Below the pieces are notes generated by a model. It saw only the letters and a list, made by a program, of their open reading frames with translations, made no database searches and was not told the origin of the DNA. Both the position numbers and the translations under genes were made by a program. Shown here piece after piece: positions 1-5,939 of a DNA stretch of 14,086 nt (positions are counted from its first letter, which is position 1; every line of letters begins with the position of its first letter). The stretch comes from Fidelibacterota bacterium (GTDB taxonomy: Bacteria; Bipolaricaulota; Bipolaricaulia; Bipolaricaulales; Bipolaricaulaceae): assembly GCA_024277405.1 (NCBI GenBank), contig JAJRVI010000003.1, positions 1 to 14,086 of the forward strand, written 5' to 3'.

Positions 1-484
1 CGTATTCGTCCATCATCCAGGCCATGACCTGGGGGTTGGTGTAGACGTCGGGGGCGGGGACGTCGATCTCCGGGCCGATGTAATGTCCCAGGGCCCTGAT
101 ATATCCCCGCGAGAGGCGCTCCAGCTCCCCCTCGGACATCTCCTTGGGGTTGCAGACGACCCCGCCCTTTCCCCCGCCCAAGGGGAGGTCCATGACCGCC
201 GTCTTCCAGGTCATCCATGCGGCCAAGGCCCGCACCGTATCGAACGTCTCCTCGGGATGGAAGCGGATCCCCCCCTTGGTGGGACCGCGGGCGTTGTTGT
301 ACTGCACCCGGAACCCCTCGAAGACCTTCACGGTGCCGTCGTCCATCCGCACGGGAATCCGCACGTGGAATTCCCGCATGGGCCAACGCAGGAGCTCATG
401 GGTCCCGGGATCGAGCTTGAGGATCGCCGCCGCCTCGTCGAGTTGCCGCTGGGCGATGGCGAAGGGGTTGAGTTTTTCCGTCAT
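1..484 (-). CDS. gdhA: Glutamate dehydrogenase (Glu/Leu/Phe/Val dehydrogenase family), N-terminal part, cut by window edge
   Basis: This gene encodes the first 161 residues of an amino-acid dehydrogenase, most likely the cytoplasmic hexameric glutamate dehydrogenase that interconverts glutamate with 2-oxoglutarate and ammonia using NAD(P). The ELFV dimerisation/substrate domain is clear. KGGIRFHP contains the substrate-binding Lys70, TWKTAVMDLP contains Lys94, GGGKGG carries the expected catalytic Lys106, and PAPDVYTNPQVMAWMMDEY carries the catalytic Asp146. The Rossmann domain lies beyond the left edge, so cofactor preference cannot be read. The ATG at 484-482 is supported by GGAGG four bases upstream (493-489). 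The gene has its own promoter (538-567) and follows the prfA operon on the same strand. Leucine or phenylalanine dehydrogenase is less likely, because those differ around the GGIR and PAPD motifs. Confidence 0.93.
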   Translation of the reverse strand, partial: MTEKLNPFAIAQRQLDEAAAILKLDPGTHELLRWPMREFHVRIPVRMDDGTVKVFEGFRVQYNNARGPTKGGIRFHPEETFDTVRALAAWMTWKTAVMDLPLGGGKGGVVCNPKEMSEGELERLSRGYIRALGHYIGPEIDVPAPDVYTNPQVMAWMMDEY

Positions 485-511
485 TCTCCCTCCTTTGTCC
501 GGTTTTGGGGT

Positions 512-532
512 AAAAAAAAGCCCCATCGGGGC
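512..532 (-). terminator. Intrinsic terminator of the prfA operon, also the 5' hairpin of the gdhA transcript
   Basis: Read on the minus strand, GCCCC-GAT-GGGGC (532-520) forms a 5-bp G/C stem with a 3-nt loop and is followed at once by eight T residues (519-512). This is a classic intrinsic terminator placed 52 bases after the prfA stop codon. It lies downstream of the gdhA promoter, so gdhA transcripts would begin at or just before this hairpin. Nascent RNA starting there is probably too short to terminate, which is an inference. Confidence 0.8.
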
Positions 533-537
533 AACGG

Positions 538-567
538 ATTTTAACCGATAGGAATCGCGGATGTCAA
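538..567 (-). promoter_or_regulatory. Sigma-70-type promoter for gdhA
   Basis: On the minus strand TTGACA (567-562, perfect -35) is followed after 18 bases by TAAAAT (543-538, five of six matches to TATAAT). The expected transcription start is near 531, about 47 bases before the gdhA ATG. The T-rich GATTTTTG just upstream of the -35 could act as an UP-like element. AATCGCGG occurs twice on the plus strand, once in the spacer (553-560) and once just upstream of the -35 (572-579). These could be regulator half-sites. Confidence 0.8.
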
Positions 568-584
568 CAAAAATCGCGGCGATA

Positions 585-1670
585 TCATCCCCCGTCCGCG
601 GCGCCGGCGAGCTCCCCCTCGAGCTCGGCCTCGAGCAGGGGGTCCGTGAGGATATCCAGGTCTCCGTCCAGGATCTCCTGGAGCCTATAGGTGGTGAAGT
701 TTATGCGATGGTCGGTGACCCGGTTCTGGGGGAAGTTGTAGGTCCGGATCTTCTCCGACCGCTCGCCGGTCCCGATCTGGCGGCGGCGGGTTTCCTGGAG
801 CTCCCGCTGGCGCTCGCGCTCCCGGATCTCCCAGAGGCGGGCCCGGAGGATCCTGAGGGCCTGGACCTTATTCTGGTATTGGGAACGCTCGTCCTGGCAG
901 GAAACGGTGATCCCGGTGGGGAGGTGGGTGATGCGGACCGCCGTCTCGTTCTTCTGCATGTGCTGGCCCCCCGGCCCCCCGGCACGGAAGGTCTCGATCT
1001 TGAGATCCTCGGGCCTGATCTCCACCTCCACTTCCTCCATCTCCGGGAGCACCGCCACCGTGGCGGTGGAGGTGTGGATCCGCCCGGATGATTCGGTCAC
1101 CGGGACCCGTTGCACCCGGTGGACGCCGGATTCGTACCTCAACCTCCCGTAGGCCCCTTGTCCCTCCACCACGAAGGTGATCTGCTTGTAGCCCCCCAGA
1201 TCGGTGGGATGGGAATCGAGGACCTTCACCCGCCAGCCCTTCCGCTCGGCGTAGCGGGAGTACATCCGGAAGAGATCCGCGGCGAACAACGCCGACTCCT
1301 CGCCCCCGGCCCCGGCGCGGATCTCCACGATGGCGTTCCGCTGGTCCTCTTGCCTCTCGGGGACCAGTTCCCGCTTTATCTCCGAGAGGAGCCGGCTCAA
1401 CCTCTCCTCGTCCCGCCGCAGCTCCTCCCGGAGTTCGGCCGCGAGCGCCTCGTCATCAGTGCCCTCGAGGAGCTCGCGTTCCTCCTCCATTTCGGCGAGA
1501 AGCGCGCGGAGCTCCTCACCTTTGCGCACGAGCTCCGAAATCTTGGCGTAGCGGCGGGAGAGCTCCGCGTACTCCGGGCTACCCATCACATCCGGATCGC
1601 CGAGCTTTCTCTCCAGCTCGCGGAGCTCTCTCCCCTTGTCCTCGAGGATGCGCAGTATCTTCTCCAACAT
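585..1670 (-). CDS. prfA: Peptide chain release factor 1 (RF1)
   Basis: RF1 reads UAA and UAG in the ribosomal A site and triggers peptidyl-tRNA hydrolysis. With the ATG at 1670-1668 the protein is 361 residues, the usual family length. The order is a helical N-terminal domain (about 1-95), the PCRF core with GAGGEESALFAADLFRMY, the stop-codon selector P-V-T at about 190-192 (PxT marks RF1; RF2 has SPF), the GGQ motif at about 234-236, and the RF1-like C-terminus with YNFPQNRVTDHRIN. PxT and GGQ fall within a few residues of their E. coli positions, which favours this ATG over the in-frame TTG at 1706 (373 residues). Neither start has a strong Shine-Dalgarno site. It is the last gene of the leftward operon, 88 bases after the aminotransferase stop. 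No prmC methylase gene follows it here. After GGQ the sequence is HMQKNE rather than the more common HVNTT. Confidence 0.95.
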   Translation of the reverse strand: MLEKILRILEDKGRELRELERKLGDPDVMGSPEYAELSRRYAKISELVRKGEELRALLAEMEEERELLEGTDDEALAAELREELRRDEERLSRLLSEIKRELVPERQEDQRNAIVEIRAGAGGEESALFAADLFRMYSRYAERKGWRVKVLDSHPTDLGGYKQITFVVEGQGAYGRLRYESGVHRVQRVPVTESSGRIHTSTATVAVLPEMEEVEVEIRPEDLKIETFRAGGPGGQHMQKNETAVRITHLPTGITVSCQDERSQYQNKVQALRILRARLWEIRERERQRELQETRRRQIGTGERSEKIRTYNFPQNRVTDHRINFTTYRLQEILDGDLDILTDPLLEAELEGELAGAADGG

Positions 1671-1758
1671 CCCCTGGAGGCTAAGCGAGGGAATCGGGGG
1701 ACTCAAGCGGGCGCGGACGGGAACGCCACCGCGTGCACGGGGGCGCGCAGTGGGCGGG

Positions 1759-2979
1759 TCAGATCTGGGCGGTGGTGGAGAGGGCCGCCAGTTCCTCCTT
1801 CACCACCTCCGCGAGCCGTCGGATCCCCTCCTCGATCTCCTCCGGCGTGGCGATGGCGAAGGAGAGACGCATGGTGTTCCGGCCCGTACCGTCCACGAAG
1901 AAGGGAGCCCCGATCACGTAAGCGACCTTGCGCTCCAGGGCCTTGGGGAACATGCGTTCGGTGTCCACCCCTTCCGGCAGGGTCACCCACAGGAAGAGCC
2001 CCCCCTCGGGTCGCGTCCACCGCACCCCCTCAGGCATATAGCGCTCCAATGCGTCCAGCATCCTATCCCGCTTCTCCCGATAACACGCCCGGATCTTCTC
2101 CACGTGCCCCTCGAAGTCGTGGCGCCGCAGGAACTCGCGGGCCAGGGCTTGGGTGAGGGCGGGGGTGCAGAGGTCCGCGGCCTGCTTCATGGCCACGATC
2201 TTATCCACGACCTCCCGGCTCCCGATGAGGGCCGCGATGCGAAGGCCGGGGGCGAGGATCTTGGAGAGCGTGAAGAGGAAAATCACCCGGCCCTCCCGAT
2301 CCAGGGCCTTGAGAGAGGGGACCGGGTCGCCGGCGAAGCGCAGCGGCCTGTAGGGGGCGTCCTCCACCACCAGGAGATCCTCCTCCGCCGCGATGTCGAG
2401 GAGCCCGAGGCGCTTCTCCTCCGACCACCGCACCCCGGCGGGGTTCTGGAAATCGGGGATCACGTAGATGAATTTGGCGCGTTCCCCCCGGGCCTTATCC
2501 GCCGCGATCCTCCCCCGGAGGGCGTCCAGGTCCATGCCGTCCTCTTCCAGGTGGATCCCCACGAGCTTCGCCTCCATGGCCCGGAAGGCCTGGATGGCCC
2601 CGATGTAGGTGGGGAGCTCAACGTACACCACATCGCCCGGATCGAGGAACGTCTTCGCGATCAGGTCCAAGCCCTGTTGGGAAGCGGTGGTGATGACGAT
2701 CTCCTCCAGATCGGCCCGGATCCCCTCGGCACGGGCGATCTCCAGTAGCTCCCGGCGCAGGCCGATGTCCCCCTCCGTGGTGGAGTACTGTAGGGACCTG
2801 GCGTAGTTGGCCCGGATCTCCCGGGCCGCGATATCCGCCAGTTCCTCCCAGGGAAAGGTCCCCGGGTCCGGCGTTCCCCCGGCGAAGGAGATGATCTCCG
2901 GCCGTTGGGTGAATTTCAGCAATTCACGCAGCACCGAACGCCGAACGTTACGGGCCCTTTGGGAGAAAAACCTATCCAT
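1759..2979 (-). CDS. PLP-dependent class I/II aminotransferase, LysN / 2-aminoadipate aminotransferase-like
   Basis: This is a 406-residue fold-type I aminotransferase of the cytoplasm. Visible residues are SFAGGTPDPGTFP (31-43) at the substrate lid, TTASQQGLDL in the PLP phosphate region, DFQNPAG with Asn179, ED-APY with Asp207 and Tyr210, the Schiff-base lysine in FTLSKILAPGLR (Lys240), and the carboxylate-binding arginine in NTMRLSF (Arg371). The pattern ELLKFTQRPEIISFAGG and QYSTTEGD closely matches, from memory, Thermus LysN. LysN transaminates 2-aminoadipate and also leucine or aromatic amino acids. The true substrate cannot be read from sequence, so no symbol is given. The ATG at 2979-2977 has GGGGGTG about 9 bases upstream, inside the 7-base gap after the PAP2 gene, so the two are surely co-transcribed. 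No lysine-pathway neighbours are present, so a general amino-donor role is possible. Confidence 0.9.
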   Translation of the reverse strand: MDRFFSQRARNVRRSVLRELLKFTQRPEIISFAGGTPDPGTFPWEELADIAAREIRANYARSLQYSTTEGDIGLRRELLEIARAEGIRADLEEIVITTASQQGLDLIAKTFLDPGDVVYVELPTYIGAIQAFRAMEAKLVGIHLEEDGMDLDALRGRIAADKARGERAKFIYVIPDFQNPAGVRWSEEKRLGLLDIAAEEDLLVVEDAPYRPLRFAGDPVPSLKALDREGRVIFLFTLSKILAPGLRIAALIGSREVVDKIVAMKQAADLCTPALTQALAREFLRRHDFEGHVEKIRACYREKRDRMLDALERYMPEGVRWTRPEGGLFLWVTLPEGVDTERMFPKALERKVAYVIGAPFFVDGTGRNTMRLSFAIATPEEIEEGIRRLAEVVKEELAALSTTAQI

Positions 2980-2986
2980 CTACGCT

Positions 2987-3574
2987 TCACCCCCAAGGAA
3001 TCGTGTTTTGAAACACCGGCGCCAAGATCCACGCGGAAATCGTCCCCAATATCACCCCCCCTACCACGTCCAACGGGTAGTGTTCGCGCAGGTAAACCCG
3101 CGACAGGGAGATGACGGTGGCCAGGATAAAGGAGAGGAGGATGAGGCCGTACCATTCGGGATAGAGGCGCAGGGTCGCGGTGGCCATCCCGAAGGCGAGG
3201 GTGGCATGTCCGGAGGGGAACGCGTGGGAGTCGAAAATAAAAACGCGCCGTGCCGGCACGAACACCGGCGGGCGCTCCCTCCTGAAGAAGAGCTTCAGGA
3301 TCTTCACCAACGACAACTGTACCACGGCCACCCCCAGGGAGACAAGCACGTTGTGGTGATCCCGGGGGCCGCCGGCGAAGATGAGCCAAAGGCCGAACAG
3401 TCCCCAGATATAGCCGTCGCCCAGGTAGGTGGCGAGGAGGAAGAGGGCGTCGAACCGGCGCAGCAGGGGGGAGGAGCTGACGCGCTCGAGGACGAGCGCG
3501 TCCCAGGCGAGGATGCGGTCGGAGAGGAGCTCAAGGAGGCCCGAGATCCGCCGCAGCACCAGCGCGGGACTCAT
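2987..3574 (-). CDS. PAP2-superfamily membrane phosphatase
   Basis: This 195-residue integral membrane protein carries all three PAP2 phosphatase signatures. They are K-x6-RP (Lys94 to Arg101-Pro102, KLFFRRERP), PSGH (120-123, in FPSGHA), and SR-x5-H-x3-D (Ser158, Arg159, His165, Asp169). Hydrophobic segments lie at about 43-67, 76-93, 124-137, 142-158 and 168-186. Family members remove phosphate from lipid phosphates such as phosphatidate or undecaprenyl pyrophosphate, with the active site on the outer face. Which lipid is used here cannot be told. The ATG overlaps the lysS stop in an ATGA (3574-3571), implying translational coupling. The gene ends 7 bases before the aminotransferase gene. 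Its place in a translation-related operon looks incidental. Confidence 0.9.
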   Translation of the reverse strand: MSPALVLRRISGLLELLSDRILAWDALVLERVSSSPLLRRFDALFLLATYLGDGYIWGLFGLWLIFAGGPRDHHNVLVSLGVAVVQLSLVKILKLFFRRERPPVFVPARRVFIFDSHAFPSGHATLAFGMATATLRLYPEWYGLILLSFILATVISLSRVYLREHYPLDVVGGVILGTISAWILAPVFQNTIPWG

Positions 3575-5043
3575 CGCCGCTCGCCCACCAGGGGGAAGGC
3601 GATGACCTCCCGGATGGAGGGGGAATCGGTGAGGATCATCACCAGGCGGTCCACCCCGAACCCGATCCCCGCCGCGGGGGGCATCCCCTGCTCCAGGGCC
3701 CGTAGGAACGCCTCGTCGATCCGATGCGCCTCCTCGTCCCCGGCGGCCCGGAGGCGCTCCTGCATCAGGAAGCGCTCCCGCTGCTCCTCGGGATCGTTGA
3801 GCTCGGAGAACGCGTTCGCCACCTCGAAACCGGCGATGAAGAGCTCGAACCGCTCCACGAGCTCGGGAGCGCCCCGCTTGCGCTTCGCCAGCGGCGAGAT
3901 GTCCAAAGGATAGTCCATGACGAAGGTGGGGTTCACCAGCCTCTCCTCCGCCAGCTCGAGGAGATGCTCCAGCACCTTCCCCTTCGGTCCGGCCTTAAGG
4001 GGCTCGGGATAGGGCACCCCCTTGCGCTCCATCTCCGCGAGGAGCCGGTCCAGCGGGGCCTCGGGGTCCAACCCGAATTCCCGGGAGATGAGCTCGTAGA
4101 GGGTGATCCTCTGCCAGGGGCGCGAGAAATCCACCCCCTTTCCCTGATGGGTGACCTTGAGGGTCCCGTGGACCGCCAGGACACAATCACAGATCAGATC
4201 CTCCGCGAGCTCCATGGCGTCGTAATAATCCGCGTAGGCCTCGTAGGCCTCCAGCGCGGTGAACTCGGGGTTGTGTTGGGTGGAGATCCCCTCGTTGCGG
4301 AAATTCTTCCCCAGCTCGAACACCTTCTCGTAGCCCGCCACCAGGAGGCGCTTGAGGTAGAGCTCCGGGGCGATCCGGAGGTAGAGGTCCCGGTCCAGGG
4401 CGTTGTGGTGCGTGACGAACGGCCGCGCCGCCGCCCCCCCGGGTATCGGTTGTAGAATCGGAGTCTCGACCTCGATGAACCCCTTGCGCTCGAGGTGCCG
4501 CCGCATGGTGCTCACGATCGTCGCCCTGTCCAGGAGGACCCTGTGTGCCTTCTCGTTGGTGAGGAGGTCGAGCTCCCGGAACCGGTACCGTTTCTCGGGG
4601 TCCCGGAGGCCGTGCCACTTCTCGGGAAGGGGGCGCAAGGCCTTGGCGAGGAGCTCGAAGCCCGCCACCTCCACCGAGAGCTCCCCCGTCCTCGTGGTGA
4701 CGACCTCCCCCCAAACGCCCAGGATGTCTCCCAGGTCCAGCTCCAGGAAGAGTTCGTAACCCTCGGGCCCGATGACGTCCCGGGCGACGAACAGCTGGAT
4801 CCTCCCCGTGCCATCCCGGAGGTCGGCGAAGGCGATCCTCCCCATGCGACGCACGGTGAACAGGCGCCCCGCCAAGCGCACGTGCTCGCCGCTCCGGGAG
4901 CTGGGGGGCAGGTCTCCCCAGCGGGCCCGGACATCGGCGGCTGTATGGGTGCGATCGAACCGGTGGGGGTAGGGATCGATCCCCCGTGCCCGCAGGCGCT
5001 GGAGCTTCTCCAGCCTGACGGCGACGAGCTCCTCAGGCACCAC
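3571..5043 (-). CDS. lysS: Lysyl-tRNA synthetase, class II
   Basis: LysS charges tRNA-Lys with lysine using ATP, in the cytoplasm. The 490 residues show an N-terminal anticodon-binding OB fold (about 54-135, with GRIAFADLRDGTGRIQLFV) and a class II catalytic core. PLPEKWHGL and the motif 1 region lie near 140-165. Motif 2 is GKNFRNEGIS (about 245-254), and motif 3 is GIGFGVDRLVMILTD...IREVIAFP (459-484). Length and motif order are those of a complete bacterial class II enzyme. The start is GTG at 5043-5041, where TAGTG overlaps the greA stop by one base. A second in-frame GTG follows immediately and cannot be excluded. The greA-lysS pair is a recurring bacterial neighbourhood. Confidence 0.96.
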   Translation of the reverse strand: MVPEELVAVRLEKLQRLRARGIDPYPHRFDRTHTAADVRARWGDLPPSSRSGEHVRLAGRLFTVRRMGRIAFADLRDGTGRIQLFVARDVIGPEGYELFLELDLGDILGVWGEVVTTRTGELSVEVAGFELLAKALRPLPEKWHGLRDPEKRYRFRELDLLTNEKAHRVLLDRATIVSTMRRHLERKGFIEVETPILQPIPGGAAARPFVTHHNALDRDLYLRIAPELYLKRLLVAGYEKVFELGKNFRNEGISTQHNPEFTALEAYEAYADYYDAMELAEDLICDCVLAVHGTLKVTHQGKGVDFSRPWQRITLYELISREFGLDPEAPLDRLLAEMERKGVPYPEPLKAGPKGKVLEHLLELAEERLVNPTFVMDYPLDISPLAKRKRGAPELVERFELFIAGFEVANAFSELNDPEEQRERFLMQERLRAAGDEEAHRIDEAFLRALEQGMPPAAGIGFGVDRLVMILTDSPSIREVIAFPLVGERR

Positions 5044-5522
5044 TACCCCTTCGCCACCCCGAGGATCCGGTACCGGCGCCTGCCGGAGGGCGTCTGGACC
5101 ACGATGCTATCCCCTCGGGTGTGGCCCATGAGCGCGGCCCCCACCGGGGAATCGATCCCGATGCGTTTGGCCAGGAGATCGACCTCCGCCGGCGAGACGA
5201 GGGTGTAGGTATCGAACTCCCCGGTCTCAGTGTCCTCGAGGATCACCCGGGTGCCGATGCCCACCGTGTCGCCCTTGATCTCGTCCTCCGAGATGATCCG
5301 CGCGTTCTCCAGCAGCTCGCGCAGGCGACGGACCTCGCGCTCGATGATCTCCTGTTCGTTCTTGAGGTAGACGTACTCGCGGTTCTCCAGGAGGTCGCCG
5401 CCGCGTTCCTTGGCCTCCTTCAAGCGGGCGGGGATCTCCTGGTAGAGCTTGCGTTCCAACTCCTCAAGCTGTTTCCTCTTCCTCTCGTAACCCTCTTTGG
5501 TGAGCAGTATTTCCTGAGGCAT
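5043..5522 (-). CDS. greA: Transcription elongation factor GreA
   Basis: GreA inserts its coiled coil into the RNA polymerase secondary channel and stimulates cleavage of backtracked RNA. The 159 residues fit the family length. The N-terminal half is a charged antiparallel coiled coil (about 8-75). Its tip holds the acidic pair in GGDLLENREY (Asp43 and Glu46, corresponding to Asp41 and Glu44 of E. coli). The C-terminal FKBP-like domain carries the typical DSPVGAALMGHTRGD segment. The ATG at 5522-5520 has a consensus AGGAGGTGA (5534-5526) at good distance. That site and the first 59 coding bases lie inside the end of rnpA, so greA is read from the same message and may be coupled to rnpA translation. 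Confidence 0.96.
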   Translation of the reverse strand: MPQEILLTKEGYERKRKQLEELERKLYQEIPARLKEAKERGGDLLENREYVYLKNEQEIIEREVRRLRELLENARIISEDEIKGDTVGIGTRVILEDTETGEFDTYTLVSPAEVDLLAKRIGIDSPVGAALMGHTRGDSIVVQTPSGRRRYRILGVAKG

Positions 5523-5865
5523 CCCTCACCTCCTCGAACTCCCGCAGGAAGATGCGCTCGATCTCCCCGGGCTCCTCGATCGTGCCCACAGGGGGCTTCG
5601 CGATCACCACGAGGTCCAATCCCCCGAAGAGATCCTTGTGCTTGCGAAAGCCCTCCCGCACGGCGCGTTTGATGCGATTGCGGACCACGGCCTTCCCCAC
5701 TTTTCTCCCCACCACCACCAATATCCGGGGGATCTCCTCCTCTTTGGGCAACAGGATGAAGCGGAACCAGCGACCCTCGAGGCGCTTCCCCTCGCGGAAG
5801 ACTCTTTCGATCTCCTTCTTGCGGCGCAAGCGATGTACCGGGCGAAAACGCTGATCCGTTACCAC
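5464..5865 (-). CDS. rnpA: Ribonuclease P protein component
   Basis: RnpA is the small basic subunit that helps the RNase P ribozyme cut the 5' leader from pre-tRNA. The family signature VVRNRIKRAVREGFR is plain (about 60-74), as is the N-terminal HRLRRKKEIERVFREGKR with its basic and Phe positions. With the GTG at 5865-5863 the protein has 133 residues, longer than the usual 110-120. The excess is a charged tail (about 118-133) that overlaps greA by 59 bases. The GTG lies 19 bases from the only good Shine-Dalgarno site. An in-frame ATA at 5877-5875 sits seven bases from it and could be a rare start. The usual upstream partner rpmH is absent, because divergent pyk occupies that side. Confidence 0.92.
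   Translation of the reverse strand: MVTDQRFRPVHRLRRKKEIERVFREGKRLEGRWFRFILLPKEEEIPRILVVVGRKVGKAVVRNRIKRAVREGFRKHKDLFGGLDLVVIAKPPVGTIEEPGEIERIFLREFEEVRDASGNTAHQRGLREEEETA
5526..5534 (-). promoter_or_regulatory. Consensus ribosome binding site of greA, inside rnpA
   Basis: AGGAGGTGA on the minus strand is a full match to the anti-Shine-Dalgarno core. The AGGAGG part ends six bases before the greA ATG. It lies within the rnpA reading frame, so ribosomes finishing rnpA pass over it before terminating 59 bases inside greA. Confidence 0.85.
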
Positions 5866-5870
5866 ACAAA

Positions 5871-5899
5871 AACTTATCCGAGCTCCTCCTCACCTGCAA
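5871..5899 (-). promoter_or_regulatory. Weak candidate promoter for the rnpA operon
   Basis: On the minus strand TTGCAG (5899-5894) is separated by 17 bases from TAAGTT (5876-5871). The -10 matches consensus at only three of six positions. If it is used, the transcript would begin at about the GTG start of rnpA and be leaderless, which would leave the nearby AGGAGG untranscribed. An alternative is a promoter further upstream near TATAGG (5929-5924 on this strand). This is the only gap in which the operon promoter could lie without entering pyk. Confidence 0.25.
5885..5890 (-). promoter_or_regulatory. Shine-Dalgarno site upstream of rnpA
   Basis: AGGAGG on the minus strand, within the longer GGTGAGGAGGAG. 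It is seven bases before an in-frame ATA (5877-5875) and 19 bases before the first standard start codon, GTG at 5865. The in-frame TGA at 5892-5890 rules out any start further upstream. Confidence 0.65.
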
Positions 5900-5923
5900 C
5901 CCCTGCGCCCTGCCCCGTTTCCC

Positions 5924-5929
5924 TATACC
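5924..5929 (+). promoter_or_regulatory. Candidate -10 element for pyk
   Basis: TATACC lies in the tandem CCCTATACCCTAT (5921-5933), just before pyk. No convincing -35 is visible 16-18 bases upstream. A start seven bases downstream would give a leader of only a few bases before the ATG at 5940, consistent with the lack of a normally spaced Shine-Dalgarno site. GCCCC (5912-5916) and GGGGC (5934-5938) flank it and could pair. Confidence 0.3.
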
Positions 5930-5939
5930 CTATGGGGCC

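Noticed and set aside
573..583. ATCGC-G-GCGAT palindrome at the prfA stop as a terminator
   Set aside because: A 1-nt loop cannot fold as RNA and no T-run follows; it may at most be a protein-binding site near the gdhA promoter.
1671..1706. TTG at 1706 as the start of prfA, giving 12 extra residues
   Set aside because: No Shine-Dalgarno site, and the ATG at 1670 restores family length and the expected positions of PxT and GGQ.
1707..1758. Possible regulatory RNA or promoter between the aminotransferase gene and prfA
   Set aside because: The 52 bp are C-rich on the coding strand with no promoter boxes or convincing hairpin; at most a Rho-loading-like stretch, which cannot be supported by eye.
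1636..2748. Plus-strand open frame (370 codons) across prfA and the aminotransferase
   Set aside because: It spans two real minus-strand genes and the gap between them, and its product has no recognisable domain.
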